Shown: positions 47,225 to 59,520, counted from the stretch's first letter. The stretch is DNA of 64,000 bases from Cycas panzhihuaensis (GCA_023213395.1 CM041465.1:200701741-200765740); one strand, 5' to 3'. Notes: generated by a model not told the origin, from the sequence alone. Program-made: numbers and translations.

Positions 47225-47495
47225 TTGCCTCTAGCGTACACAACAAACTCTATCATGGTCCACAATGAGAAGCCTATTGCAGTGAAGGTCATTGCACTAC
47301 CCAAAGGTTCCTAGATACTCTCGCAACATTCCCACACTGGTGTGCCCTAGTGGAGAAGACGGTCTCATTATCAGCACTCGTGATCTAAATCACGTGGTCG
47401 TCATTGATAAGTGGAGCATGAAGAAGACCGTCGAGGGTGGGTTACCTTTAAAGATGCAATTGATGTGGTTGTTGTTTCAGGTCTTGCCCGTGTAA
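47225..47495 (+). pseudogene. Captured fragment of an L-gulonolactone-oxidase-like gene
   Basis: Plus-strand text, shared over three frames: MVHNEKPIAVKVI, then RYSRNIPTLVCPSGEDGLII, STRDLNHVVVIDKWSMKKTV, EGGLPLK, then after a shift DAIDVVVVSGLAR. This is the order of the FAD-binding (PCMH) domain of plant L-gulonolactone oxidase-like enzymes: K-V-x(n)-S-H-S-I-P-x-L-x-C, then [IV]S[TT]-x-x-L-N-H, then T-V-E-[SG]-G-x-x-L. Those oxidise L-gulono-1,4-lactone in an ascorbate-related pathway. Only about 90 residues are present, with shifts near 47300 and 47455. It is antisense to C2 and lies 45 bp upstream of the CDKB fragment on the same strand. Assignment is from memory of the family. Confidence 0.6.
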
Positions 47496-47539
47496 TTCCA
47501 ACCCTAGATCCTAACAATCTTGATCTTTTTACTAACACC

Positions 47540-48313
47540 ATGGACAAGTATGAGAAATTGTAGAAGGTTAGGTAAGGCACCTATGAAAAGGTGTACAAAG
47601 CCAAACACAAAGTAATGGGATAGCTTGTTGCTCTCAAGAAAACTAGACTTGAGATGGACAAAGAGGGAGTTCCTTCCACTGCACTTCGTAAAGCTTCTCT
47701 ACTGCAAATTCTCTCCCAAAGTATTTATGTTGTTTGGTTGCTTTGTGTAGAGCATGTAGACAAGAAAGGGAAACCCTTACTTTATTTGATTTTTGAGTAC
47801 TTAGACACAGATCTAAAGAAGTTCAATGACTCTCATCAGTGTGGAAGCAAAATGAGTCCCCTTCTACCTAAAATTATTCAGAGTTTTATGTACCAATTGC
47901 TTAAGGGGGTTGCTCACTGTCATAGCCATGGGGTGATGCATAAGGATTTAAAGCCACAAAATCTATTAGTGGACAAAGATAAAGGCTTTCTTAAGATTGC
48001 AATTCCAGGCTTGGGAAGAGCTTTTATTGTGCCTATCAAGAGTTATGCCTACAAGATTGTGACCCTTTGGTACATGGCTCCAGAGGTGTTGTTAGGTTCC
48101 ACTCATTATTTAACCCTTGTTGATATTTGGTCTGTTGGGTGCATCTTTGCTGAAATAGAGAGAAGATGATCACTTTTCCTTGGAGATTCTAAACTACAGC
48201 AATTGCTTCAGATCTTTAGGTTGCTTGGAACTTTGAATAAAGAGTTGTGGCCTGGAGTAAATTATTTAAGGGACTGGCATGAGTATCATCAGTGGAAGCC
48301 TTAGAACCTTGCT
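47540..48313 (+). pseudogene. CDKB: Captured, intron-less CDKB (B-type cyclin-dependent kinase) fragment
   Basis: Plus-strand frame from ATG 47540 (MDKYEKL) to 48313, about 258 codons of a protein usually about 300-310 long. The frame reads EGVPSTALRKASLLQ (the PPTALRE-type cyclin-binding helix diagnostic of plant CDKB), then QSIYVVWLLCVEHVDKKGKP, FEYLDTDLKKF, HGVMHKDLKPQNLLVDKDKG, IPGLGRAF, TLWYMAPEVLLGSTHY, DIWSVGCIFAEIERR and GDSKLQQLLQIFRLLGTLNK, and ends near YHQWKP-NLA. CDKB1-like words dominate. HRD is HKD, and the metal-binding Asp of DLG is lost (IPG). Five or more stops break it. The Gly-rich loop has stops. No intron is seen over 258 codons, so it came from spliced RNA. It ends within the C2 primer-binding site. 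Confidence 0.92.
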
Positions 48314-48322
48314 CTGATACCA
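48311..48322 (-). other. C2 primer-binding site
   Basis: The minus strand reads TGGTATCAGAGC immediately after the 5' LTR, a perfect initiator-tRNA-Met site. Its last three bases overlap the last CDKB-like codon on the other strand. Confidence 0.95.
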
Positions 48323-48772
48323 TGTGAGAATAGGTATCATGCACAATGTCACAGGATCAAGAAGACAGAAAATTACAAGTAAACAGACATTGCACACGTA
48401 CACAAATTTTGCTAGGTGGAAAACCCCTTCTGGGGAAGAAAAACCACCTCCTAAGCTATGATTTTATTTATATCAGAAACTATACAAAGACCATAAAAAT
48501 ACCCTCTAAATATAATGAACTAGCCTTTGAAATAGGCTTTGGACAACCTCCTAAATTCTCGAAACCACCTCCTTGAATCTAAGAGAGGGTATTAATAATA
48601 AGAAAGGTTCGTTGAAATGGGCAGTTACACATTTCAACGACCTTTCACATAATAATTAAATAATAACATTAACTCTTAACTTGAAACCTTTGAATCACTT
48701 AAATGTTTATTTATACATATGACATAAATATAACATAACAATTAAATAAAACTAACATTAATAATCCTAACA
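48323..48772 (-). repeat. C2 5' LTR
   Basis: 450-bp partner of 41267-41708. Begins TGTTAGGATTATT and ends CTATTCTCACA on the minus strand. A small insertion near 48655 makes it longer than the 3' copy. Confidence 0.93.
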
Positions 48773-49753
48773 CCCTTAAGGTTGTGATATGTGCCTTAGG
48801 GGGACATAAAGTAAAATGTCCACATAATGTGAACATGGATGAGTAGAAACTAAACTTCCTTAACCTAGATAATATAAACGCGGAGGAATATTAGATGGAA
48901 GTGGAGGGATGTGGGTAGTAGTGGGTTATGGAATGGTTATTTACAATGAAGGCCAATTTTCCCCTATTTGAGGGGCTTGTGTACCTTGAAATTCCACTTT
49001 ATTTAGCAAGGCACTTATATGGATAGGTGTTGTAGAGATAGCCTCCTGAAGGGAGAAAAAGATAGGTTGAAGGGATGAAGGAGAAGGGGTAGTAGAAGGA
49101 GTAAGTGTCAAGCTTTATAGAAAGTGCTGCAACCACTTATAATGTGGTTGTAGCTTCAAAGCACTCCTCTATAACATCCACCATGTCCCCGTGTGAAGTA
49201 TAAGCTTGGTCGTAGGAGGTAGAAGGTTCTCCTTATCAACCAGAATATTAAGAGAAGCTAATAGGATCTTTCTTAGAATACTAAGTAGAGTCTACAGATT
49301 GAGATCCTCCTATGACATGCATAGGAGGGGCTTAAGGGTCTGAATAAACCTCTAGTTATTTAGTCAAGTAATAAAATAGGTCCCCAACAACTTGGGAGGG
49401 GTCTTAATGTGGATAAGAGGCCTTAAGATGAGGCCAATTAGGGGCATAGAAATCATATACCCAATCCAATGGATGTCTCTTCATCAATGACTCTTGGTTA
49501 AATGAAGCAATGGGAGAATAGGAGGGTTCTACTTCCAATGGAGGCAAACCAGGCAACTGACAGGAGAAGCATCACATTCATAGAATAACTAATCTATTTA
49601 AGGAAGTATTAAATAAAAAAGGCATATTATGTGGTGGATAATACTTAGTACCTTAATAAAACCCTACACACAAGGGGGAGGAGGTGTGCAAGATGGCCAA
49701 ATAGGGCCTAAGGCTTTCCTACTAGTGAGTCTCTAGTATGGTTGCTAGTGAAA
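48773..49753 (-). other. G2 leader and gag 5' region, right of C2
   Basis: Continues G2 from 41266. It aligns with G1 at about 5080-5193 and 9270-9756. No clear open frame. The candidate primer-binding site TAGCAACCATACTAGAGAC (minus) lies at 49729-49747, six bases from the LTR. Confidence 0.6.
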
Positions 49754-50170
49754 TGCACCTAATAGGGGGTGCCTAAAGATAAATACACCTAAAGGTAATA
49801 GGCCTAGGGTGCAGGACCTATACATGTGCAAAAGGGTCTTAGGTTACCCATAAAGGGCACCTATGAGCTACTTGAGTGGAAATTTGAGAATCACGCGGTG
49901 AAGCCCCTCATAGTATCTATAGTTTGGAGTTCTTTAATTTCTAAATGGTCTTAGTTTCCTTTGATTATTGTTTATACTATGGGTTGAATGAATGTTTTGT
50001 AAAAAGAAAGTGGTTCTATGAAAATAATGCAAGAGAAGGTGGTTGATTTTGTTTGTTTACTTTCTTTTAACTTTTTATTTATAAAAAAAAGGGAAGGGGG
50101 GGTAAAGTGAGAGGAAAAATAAAACACTACTAAATCTCCCTATCTTTTACTTTATCACTCTCTCTTTTCT

Positions 50171-50201
<31 letters not shown>

Positions 50202-52147
50202 TTTCTCCTTTTATATAAAAGATAATAATGATAAATAAAATGGGAAGGAAAGGGGGATAAGAGGAAGAAGAAGCACCTATAAACTATCCTCCCCTTTTAA
50301 TATCTTCTTTCTCTTAATATCTACTTATCCTTATGCTTTATTCTATTCTTTTTCTACTTTCTATTTTCCTTCCCTATCCCTTTCTTTTTTCTTTCCTTTC
50401 TTTTAAGCAAGAAAAGAGAAAAATATGCAACTAAAAAGGTAGGATAATCTAACATAGAAAAGGGGAATAGAAAAGAGGGTAATGGGGCATACCTAGGCTA
50501 GTATGATAGTTGCAATGTAGGTTCTCCTTCTAACCCATTTTAAAATCTTCTTGCATGATTATAGAGGGATGAGGGGTTACAACTTACCCCCCCCCCCTTG
50601 CAGCACATATTGGTAATATAGTATCTTTAAACACAATATAAATACCAACTCACCTTTTGGTATAAAGTAGATCTCAAAATTTGTTGTAGGTTTGGGAAGC
50701 TTTACTTCCCACTTTATCATAAAAATTAGTGACATTCAATAATAACCAAACCTATAATGCTACCGTTAATAAAGGAAACTAACCAAACATGTAATATTCA
50801 AGCTTGAACATTCATTACAAAAAAGGAAAAAAGAAATAAGATGAAAATAGGGATATAAGGAATGGGAGGAGTCTCAAAATGGTACTAGTCTCCTCTAAGT
50901 ATAAGTGGTTTCCTAAGTTATACTTAGGAAACCTCCCAAAAATCCTACAACTTAAGCAATAAGGAGAGGATAAGGGTAAGAGCATATATGCATCTAAATC
51001 CTATCCCTCTAGACTAAAAAGAAAATGCATAAAATTAAGCAATCACTAATTTACCATAGCCCCAACTTCATGCACCATGGCATGAATGATGATAGGAAGA
51101 AGAAGGGAAAAAATCCACCATAATGAAGTGAAATATAGGGGTTATCCAATATTTTGGAGAATGTATGAAACCAATGGCCTACAAAAGAAATCTCCTCAAA
51201 CCTCCCTTAATTATGTTGGCAGTGACTCCTCCAAAGTATGTCCCAAATAATAGCTAATGATCCCTTGAAAATTGATTGAGTTTGAGTAGAAATTTAGTTA
51301 GCATTTTAGTATGGTAATGAAAAAGTGAGAATGTCCTCCTTACCCCTAAAAAATGGAGGGGTTTTATAGAAAATTCCAAGGTGTGGGGTTGGTGGTTTTA
51401 TACCCATAATATAGAAAAATTACCACCTAAAGACATGAGTCATCTCATGGTTTGGAAGCTACATTCTTAAAAACATAAAAATAAAAATAATTAGTTATTT
51501 GAGACACATTCAACCTCTTGAGATCATAGTGATCTGGCTTAGGGTTGATATGGCTTATTAGGTCTAATGAAAATACTATAAATGAGCTAACTAAATATTT
51601 AAGTGTGCAGCCAAATGTTGTAATAGTCATACTATGAACTTGTTTGTGATACTATAGACATGACTGCAGTACTACAAGATACTTCATGGTATTACTTCTT
51701 ACTCTAAAAATCAACATGGTCCATGAAAAAACTCAGAAAAACCTCCTAGTCCTACTAAACAACAAACCTAAACCCTAACTAACAATACCCTAAACCAAAA
51801 CCAATGGTTGGTGTGTGGAAATAAGGTAATGAAAGGCTAATCCAGTGGGAATGGAATAACAAAACAAAGGGAAGTGAGTTGTAGGAGGATAGAGAGGCTC
51901 CCTTTCTAATCGATAGACCATGATGAGGAGGCACTAAATCCATGGACCAAAGTCTTGATCATCATTGACAAGAGGGAAGTAGACAAAGCAAGTAAGAAAG
52001 CAAACAAACACACATTCCCTATCTAAAAATGAATCACAAAATCATAACATTATAAGATATATGATATGTGAAAGGGATAGAGATGCATACCTATCCTTAG
52101 TTGTGTGTTGCCATTATCCATGCCATTCTTGGAAGCTGGGAAATATA
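49754..52147 (-). repeat. G2 5' LTR (about 2.4 kb)
   Basis: The inner end is GGTGCA on the minus strand, next to the six-base spacer and primer motif. The outer end is near 52147, where the sequence matches the outermost 100 bp of the G1 LTR. It contains a CTATAAAA box (51362-51368, minus), the counterpart of 12401-12407. A 30-bp TA tract lies at 50170-50199. No protein domain. Partner LTR is outside the window. Confidence 0.65.
50170..50199. repeat. (TA)n microsatellite in the G2 LTR
   Basis: About 15 TA units without interruption. Confidence 0.95.
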
Positions 52148-53483
52148 TTCCATATAAGATATGACTCAATATATGATTTTGTCATGTACTCTATATGTAT
52201 ATATATAGTAATATTATCAATTTAGTGTGGGATTGATGTGGGCCCTACCTTATATAAAATATCTCCTAGATAAATTTGCATTACCAATAATTTAATATTC
52301 CAACAAAAATTGATCTAATTAGAGTGTTGGCTATCATTAAGTGGCTAACACTAACTAACATTATAAACATACAAGAATTCTTAGAACTTATAAGATATTA
52401 TTGGGAATTTATAAGAGAATACATAATTATAGCAAAACCACTAATAAATTTACACAAGAAGAATAGGTTCAAGTAGAGATAAATTACTAATCAAAGTTTC
52501 AACAATCTTAAATTTATAGTAATCATGGTATTAGTTCTTGTGATGTTAATTTTTTCCTAACCATTCTAGTCAAATGCTACACCTAAGGACTAAGACTTAA
52601 AGTAGTTCTCTTTTAATATGACCATTTAATTACATATGAAATCTAGAAGTTAAATTTGTAATAAAGGGCTAAAAGCATGTATGATAAGGAAATGTTATCA
52701 ATTCTCCATTTAGTAGTAAATTGGCCATAATATTTACTTATTGATAAATTTATCCTAAAAATATATCATCAAAAGGTCAAGTACTTTTTATTATAACCTA
52801 GCTTATTAGAGGAATAATGGTGATGGATGTGCAAATATAATATTATGACTTCAACATAGGATATCAAAATGGTAAGGAGAATATGGTAGTTGATACCCTC
52901 TCAAGGAAATATAATGAAGGACAATGTACCACCATAACAACTATAGGCTAAATAGGTATTTAAAGAACTTATGCTTAATTATCATAATGCAAAAGTTAAA
53001 TGAAATATCAAGTACACCAACATCAAATAAAAAGAAAATTCAAGGTCAAAGATTAGGTTTACATGCAATTACAACCTTATAAATAAGCCTCACTATGATA
53101 AAAGGAGAAACTTAAGCTTATTCCATGGTTTCATAGACCATTCCTAGTAATAAGGTGAAAACATAAGTTATTGTAATTTCTAGATATCCCTCCTCACAAT
53201 AGGATCCATACTATATTATATGTATCCATCCTAAAGAAGGAGGTAGGCCAAAATATCATCACAATAGTGGACCTACTAGGCATAGACAAAGAAAGGAAGA
53301 TCATTACCCAACTAAAAAATATCATCAAAATTCTCAAAAGAATCTCAAATCAAGGACAATAATAAGATATGTTATCAAATGCAAGGGGTTGCCAATAGAG
53401 TATGGGACACAAGAGGCACAAGACTACATTGAAAACCATCTTAATTTTTCTAGAGAGAGCTCTTCAATTGATAAGGGAAGGTA
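52148..53483 (+). pseudogene. Chromovirus (Ty3/gypsy) pol remnant with chromodomain
   Basis: The plus strand from about 52310 reads VLAIIKWLTLTNIINIQEFL, RYYWEFIREYIIIAKPLINL, then HKKNRF and SFNNLKFIVIMVLVLVM, the RT thumb and RNase H start of a chromovirus. At 52841-52930 comes YDFNIGYQNGKENMVVDTLS with RKYNEG. About 80 bases later integrase C-terminal text follows (PWFHRPFLVI, then ILYVSILKKEVGQNI, about 53120-53260), then a chromodomain with LKSRTIIRYVIKCKGLPIEY and EAQDYIENHLN (53350-53450). The integrase zinc and catalytic regions, about 1 kb, are missing. The left end abuts the G2 LTR. Chromodomains bind modified histone H3 to guide integration. Confidence 0.75.
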
Positions 53484-55700
53484 TGTCACACTCTCGTGAC
53501 CTTAAGCTTGACTTGGCTAAACTACTTTATTAATAAGCACTTATAATCATTCATTTTATTTCATTTTCATGCACCTTTTTCTTTCATTTAATTAAATGAG
53601 AATTACACTTGCTTGGGCCACCCAAGATTTTTTTTTTTCTCCTAAAATACCATTACTTATCTTATGGAAACACTTATGGTCAATAGACACTAGAGTTACA
53701 CTTAGGATCCTAAAAACTAAGCATACAAAAATACCAAAATGGATAAAAGATAACCACTAAGGACATGAAATCTTACCACAACTTTAATAAAAAATGGATG
53801 GATGGAATAAATTAATAACAAGTTATCCATTCTTGTAAAATCTAGGTTTGAATCTCAACCTAACAATAATAATGATCCTAAAAATGCTACTACTCCACTT
53901 ATTCATAATAAGAAACAACTTGTCATTCCTATATTTAGAATCAAGGACACACTTGGTATAAACAAATGAATTACAAAGTTGTTAGTAGCATTTTAGGACA
54001 TCCTTATAAAAAAATGATAATGATAAAACTAGGTTTGCTATTAATTATTTAAAAGGTCAAATCTATATAGAGGTAAAAAATGGTATAGTGACCATAGCTT
54101 TGAACTTTTTTCTTTTTTACTCTTTCATTTTAGATGATTTATTAGATTGAAAGCATTATAAACCATCCACCCTTATACACACTATGTGATATAGGTCTTA
54201 CATATAACATAGACTCACTTATTACATGGTATATGGCATAGGCTAAGATGACATGCTAAAGTCTATTAAGCTAATTGATATATAGGGTAGGTTATTTAGC
54301 ATATCACAACATAACAAGTTTGCCATAATATGCAATATGACATACATGTTAACATTTACACTGAATAACACATATACCCATGTATCTATGGAACTTAAAC
54401 CTTAGTTATTAGGGTTGAAACATCACCACTCAACCTTCAAACCAAATGTACTTTGACAAATTTTACACTTTAGGTGGACTTTATTGAGGGTATACATAGA
54501 TGAACTAAAGGTCCTAACTCACACCATTATAAAGTTCAACTTTCCCACTACTTCTAACATGAATCCTCTATTGAAAAAATCCTAAAATATTTTTAGAAGA
54601 TTCATCTCAAAATTGATGTTTCTAACAAAGACACTACACATTTTTACTAAGACAATATTTATCTACTATTAGCTCTAGGTAAATATTTCATCACTCTAGT
54701 TAAATAGATTAAAATCAAGCTTAAAATACAAGTTTTTTTGTTATATTCCTCTTACTTCATGGCCTACCCCTAGGCTACATCCTCTACTTAATTTTCAAAA
54801 TGAGGAAACTAATAACCCTAAGAAGAAGATAATTACTAATGGTATAAGAAGATATGGTATCCTAGTTATAATAAGGTTTGTTTGAAGTATTGACAATGTA
54901 TGTGATAAATCAAGAACCTAATGACAGTGAGTTTGGCATCACAAATGACTAGCACTATACTCAAAATACATGCAAAACATGTTTCGTGATGATGGGTAAC
55001 CAACTATTTTAATGACATCTATATCAAGTATTCAACATCTACATATAATTATATTATAGAGATTTATATAAAAAGATAAAGTGGTTATATGGATTGATCT
55101 AAGTAGTACATATAATTTTATTAATACAATACTTACCTTAAAATTGGGCCCTTATTTCATCAAATCCAACACATTTTATAATTTTATTCCTAAATAATGA
55201 TAGATCATATATGATGTTAAGATCCTTTATTATTATGATTTTGGACTAATTAATATATTTTTCTCCATTAGCATTATGGATATTATATTTATTAGAGAAT
55301 AAAATTTAATCTATGGTTAATTCCATGATTATGTAATATTGTCTAGTGGCCACATTGTGGTGGAGTCATTATACTTATTCTCCTAAATTTATAAATATGT
55401 GAGCATCATGAAATGTTATATAAATGCTCACCTAACTTATTATAGAGTCATTTGAAGGCTCATAGGTTGTCATACTTGATCTTATTGGTGGGCACTTAGT
55501 GTAACATCGTTGGTGCTTAATGAAGTGACCTAGGTTTTACCACTATAAATCATGTGTCTCAATATTAATTGTTTGATTCATATTTCATTATTGGTGATTA
55601 CTTTTCCTATTATTAATCAAGTGATATATCAAACTTAATGTTAAATGGTTCCATATTAGTGTGCTTATATTTTGAATGAGGTGTTTGATATTATTACAAT
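53484..55700 (+). other. Probable chromovirus 3' LTR start, then unassigned sequence
   Basis: TGTCACACTCTCGTGACC begins at 53484, directly after the purine tract AAGGGAAGGTA. Many plant chromovirus LTRs begin TGTCAC. The right end of this LTR is not identifiable and no second copy is in the window. The rest is AT-rich and broken by stops in all frames. Confidence 0.5.
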
Positions 55701-57448
55701 AATGATATCAAACCCAAAATTTTAATAGCATTAGGCATACAATGACTAAAAGACTTAGGCATATATAGTTTGAGTTATAATGAAAACTTTATACACTTCT
55801 TATAGGATGAAAAACCTCATCAAAATTCAAGAATCACTTCCCTTGATTCCAAGTTATACCTACCAAGAAGTCAAACAAAATTTTTAGCAAAGCATATGTT
55901 GGCTTTATAACACAATTATGCTCTATTGAATCCAATTAAGATGAATAATGTCTTTAACATGGTTAATTACCTAAGATTTGATTTAAACCTCTACTAGATC
56001 ATGTAATGGAATACATTATCAACATCAAACTTAGAAAAGGGTCAAACTTTGTTCATCCATATAGCTATTAGCACAAGTAGTAGTTAGAAATACAAACTCA
56101 AACTTGGTTAAAATAATAAATAAATTATTATAGATTTAAACCTAAAATTATTAAATATAAATAATTAGGTTTATAGTGAAAAAATCCATTGTGCATATCA
56201 TGTCCCTAGCCCTAAGCTAGAGGTTAGTTTGTAATTAGGGCACCTAATATGGAAGAATTTATAATGAAAAATTAGAAAGGAGTATTTGATCAAGTGGAGG
56301 AATAAGTAAATGGAGGATCCAATAAGATAACCTAAATTAAATCTACAACACTCTCTAAATCTTTTAATGCTTTAAGGGAAAAGCATTTCTAAAAAGGGAG
56401 GGGATATTATGGATCTTACAACTTCTAGTTATCACTAGCATAATTACTTAATATAATAGATCTAATAATAAATAACATAGGTTAATAATTACCTTAAATT
56501 AAGTTTTAAAAATGAAAGAAATTTGAAAAGGCCATAATCATAAAGATTTATAAAAAGTCCCACACACATGCACGCACCACATATATAAATACAGACATGT
56601 GTGTGTGCATGTGTGTGTATGTGTGCATATATGTGTGTATGTATCTGCATGCACACATACACGTGTGTGTATTTACTTCCTAAATCATTATGAAAATCAA
56701 TTGAAGAATTAATCAAATACATGCCTCTTCTTCGAAAGAAAATATTTGGCTTTGAATGTAGGTCTTCCTTAATTATTTATAATATATTCAACCTATTAAG
56801 GAAATATTTCTTAAATATCTCTATTTCTCTTTAGTTATTTAGGGAAGTGGACATCTAATATTCTATAACAATATTTTAGAAAATAAAGGGCCTACATATA
56901 TATTTATTTCTAGTATCATATAATATTATATATCCTATATACCAAAAATCTAAGAAAGATTATTTATATGGATCTAAGCAATTTATTTTAATTGATGGCA
57001 ATGCATTAATTCCTGTAGAGTCTCTTCAATAAATTCAACATTATATATATTAAAATATGTAGGAGGACATGCCTATTTAGAGAACTAAGGTTCTAATTAG
57101 GAAGGGTGTTCATCTAACTATGGTTCATTTTTACATCAACAAAGAAAACAAGCTAAGATATTGTAAGGTCAAACTAGTGGTACTTAATTACAAGTGGTCA
57201 TTCAATTGGTTCCTATAAAATTAAGTGGCTTCTATACTAAATGTTACCTAGGCTTCACTATTAAATATAACTACATCAAAGTCAAAGGGATAGAGGATCC
57301 ATCACTTATTATGGTTCCTTATAAAGGAATTAAATTTTAGTGGATTTATTGAATAATCCATAATTTTAGTGGCTAGAACCATATTAAAATGTTCTCATAA
57401 AATATTTAAAATCATGTATAACTCATAAATAGTATTATGTATAGTATT
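55701..57448 (+). other. Unassigned, possibly a second gypsy remnant
   Basis: Plus-strand blocks such as EYLIKWRNK followed by MEDPIR (about 56270-56320) look like a chromodomain core, with a purine tract AAAAAGGGAGGGGA at about 56391-56404 after them. Near 56960-57000 there is a short QFILIDGNALIPVESLQ-like stretch. These hint at decayed gypsy sequence but are too weak for domain calls. Confidence 0.3.
56561..56675. repeat. CA/TG-rich simple sequence with inverted arms
   Basis: A CACACATG-rich arm (56563-56580) is followed by TGTGTGTG-rich sequence (56594-56645) and again CACACATACACGTGTG, giving several short perfect palindromic pairings. Confidence 0.8.
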
Positions 57449-58036
57449 TGTGGGAGAAAATTCAAAATTCGTTTGAATTTAACTCATGACCAATAGCTCT
57501 ACACACTAAATTGATGAGACTTAATTTAATTAAATGAGATTCTACAAGTTTAACTTAAGCATAAGCATCGTGGGTTGTAAATTATAGATTGTACTCATAT
57601 GTCTTATGGATGCCAAAGTAGTAGGATATGATATTGTGATGCTCACCTATTAAATACTTCAAGATCTAAGATATCATGTGCTTTGATCAAAATATTAAGT
57701 AAAATAATAGTAATATACAACAAAACAAGTGAAACATATAAGAACAATTTAAATGGACAAAGTACAGATGAATTTGCCACCATGTAGAGCTCTATTTAGG
57801 TAGATCTTCCACATTAATCAAAATGCAATGTCTAATATAATGGTATAGGGCTTAATTTATAGGCAACGTGCTAATATTTTGAGAGATGTAATAGGTCAAC
57901 TAAGTGAAAAATGAGGCAGACATGACCAATTTATATAATAATAGTAAATTACAACAAGGGTTACCTTAACATTACAATATGTATATAGGAAACATACATT
58001 TACATAAATTGAAGTTGATATTATAATGTTTTAACA
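57449..58036 (-). repeat. C3 3' LTR candidate
   Basis: On the minus strand it begins TGTTAAAACATTATAATATC right after the polypurine tract (well supported). The proposed end CTCCCACA at 57449 is chosen only because it gives TG...CA ends. Confidence 0.5.
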
Positions 58037-58047
58037 CCCTCCTTTAA
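58037..58047 (-). other. C3 polypurine tract
   Basis: TTAAAGGAGGG on the minus strand, directly before TGTTAAAAC. Confidence 0.75.
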
Positions 58048-58560
58048 TAGTAGATTCATTTCTTTAAATGTTGAGGTCATGTAAAAACCATTGAAACTTT
58101 GATTTACCAAGTACTTTGGTGAAGATGTCTACAACTTACTCCTTAGTTGGTCAATAGATGAGGTCAACTTCTCCATTTTTAACATGCTCATGGATGAAGT
58201 GGTAAGGGACCTTAATATGTTTAGTTCTAGTATGGAATATAGGATTCTTTATCATCTTCAACACACTTTAATTATCATAATAAAGGATGGTGGGTGCATG
58301 TTGTTGAAGTCCAAATTCAACGAGAATCCTTTTAAACTAGATCAACTTAGTTGTAGCATGGATACATGTTTTGTATTTTGCTTCAATGGAGGAAAGGGTA
58401 ACATTTGGCTACTTCTTACAACTCCAAAAGATTACAATAGAGTTTATGTTAAAGTAATAACTTAAAGTTGAGTGGTGAGTATCCTTGTAACCTACCTAAT
58501 CAACATCTATATGTCCCTTCAAGATATGGGAATCAGTTTGGTTGTATTCGAGGCCAAACT
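58048..58560 (-). pseudogene. C3 RNase H (decayed)
   Basis: The minus strand has ELNILRSLTTSSMSMLKMEK and YLVNQSFNGFYMTSTFKEMN near the end of pol. Upstream are pieces like SFGVVRSSQMLPFPPLKQNT. Order and position fit the copia RNase H C-terminus, but conservation is low. Confidence 0.55.
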
Positions 58561-59520
58561 AATGTGTGCCATAGATATATTTGAAAATCCTAGTAGCTAA
58601 TGAGATTCTTTTAGTTGTGACATATACTTAGAGTAGATTGTTACTAAATATGAGATATCTAAATGAGTGTGGGTGGGATAGACGAGGCTCCTAACTAATT
58701 GACGGTACAAAGTAAGATTAAAAGACTTTCCTTATTCATTCAAGTTTAGCTTATTTCTTATCTCCATAAAAATTGATGCTTTCTTGCATTCTATCATCTT
58801 GAATCTTTCTAAAAACTCTTTGGCATACTTTGTTTGAGTTTGGAAGATGTGTCCTAGTTCTCACCAAACTTTAATTCCAAGGAAGTAGTGGAGCAACCCA
58901 AGATCTATCATCTTAAAATTTCTTTTTAATTCTAATTAAAGCTAAGTAATGCCATCTATGTCATTCCTAGTAATTGCAAGATCATCCATATAGAGAACTA
59001 TGATTGTGATCAAATTATCTCTAACTTAAATGTAGAGGTTTATGTCAAAAGATGAATGATTGAATACATACTAGTTAAGAAAGGTATTAATCTTTGCATA
59101 CCGGGTATATGGTGCTTGCTTGAGTCTATAAAGGGATTTCTGAAGTCTGCATACTAAGTGTTCTTATCCTAGAATGATATAGTTGGGGGGTTGTTTTAAG
59201 AAAATCTCTTCTTTGAGCTCTCCATTAAGGAAAGCACTATTTACATCTATTTGGTAAATAGGCCATCTAAATTGGGCTATTAAAGACATAACTAAACAAA
59301 ATATAGTCATGTTGGATATTGGTGTAAAGGTCTCATCATAATTAATTCCTTATTATTGTTTGAAACCTGTTTCTATAAGGCAAATTTTATAACACTCTAT
59401 AGTGCCATCTATATGGAATTTGGTCTTATATAGACATCTATGATTAATTTCTTTCTTCCCAGGTGGCAATTTAATAAGATCCTAAGTGTTATTTTTTATA
59501 ATAAAATTTATTTCTTTGTC
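58561..59520 (-). pseudogene. C3 reverse transcriptase (decayed)
   Basis: Readable blocks: DLIKLPPGKKEINHRCLYKT, FRWPIYQIDVNSAFLNGELK (about 59210-59270), HLVCRLQKSLYRLKQAPYTR, then the polymerase box IIVLYMDDLAIT with YMDD at 58981-58992, then NFKMIDLGLLHYFLGIKVW. The catalytic aspartates remain. Stops and a shift break the frame. Confidence 0.85.

Noticed and set aside
47654-48169. A 171-codon open frame with kinase similarity, which could be read as a real gene.
   Set aside because: In-frame stops lie upstream and downstream in the same CDKB frame. The DLG Asp is lost, HRD is changed, the Gly-rich loop is broken, and the whole fragment sits between a retroelement primer site and gag.
56391-56404. 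Purine tract AAAAAGGGAGGGGA considered as a definite LTR edge.
   Set aside because: The sequence after it starts TATTATGG rather than TG, no partner LTR was found, and the chromodomain-like text before it is weak.
58184-58465. 93-codon plus-strand open frame.
   Set aside because: It is antisense to C3 RNase H, with no recognisable domain.
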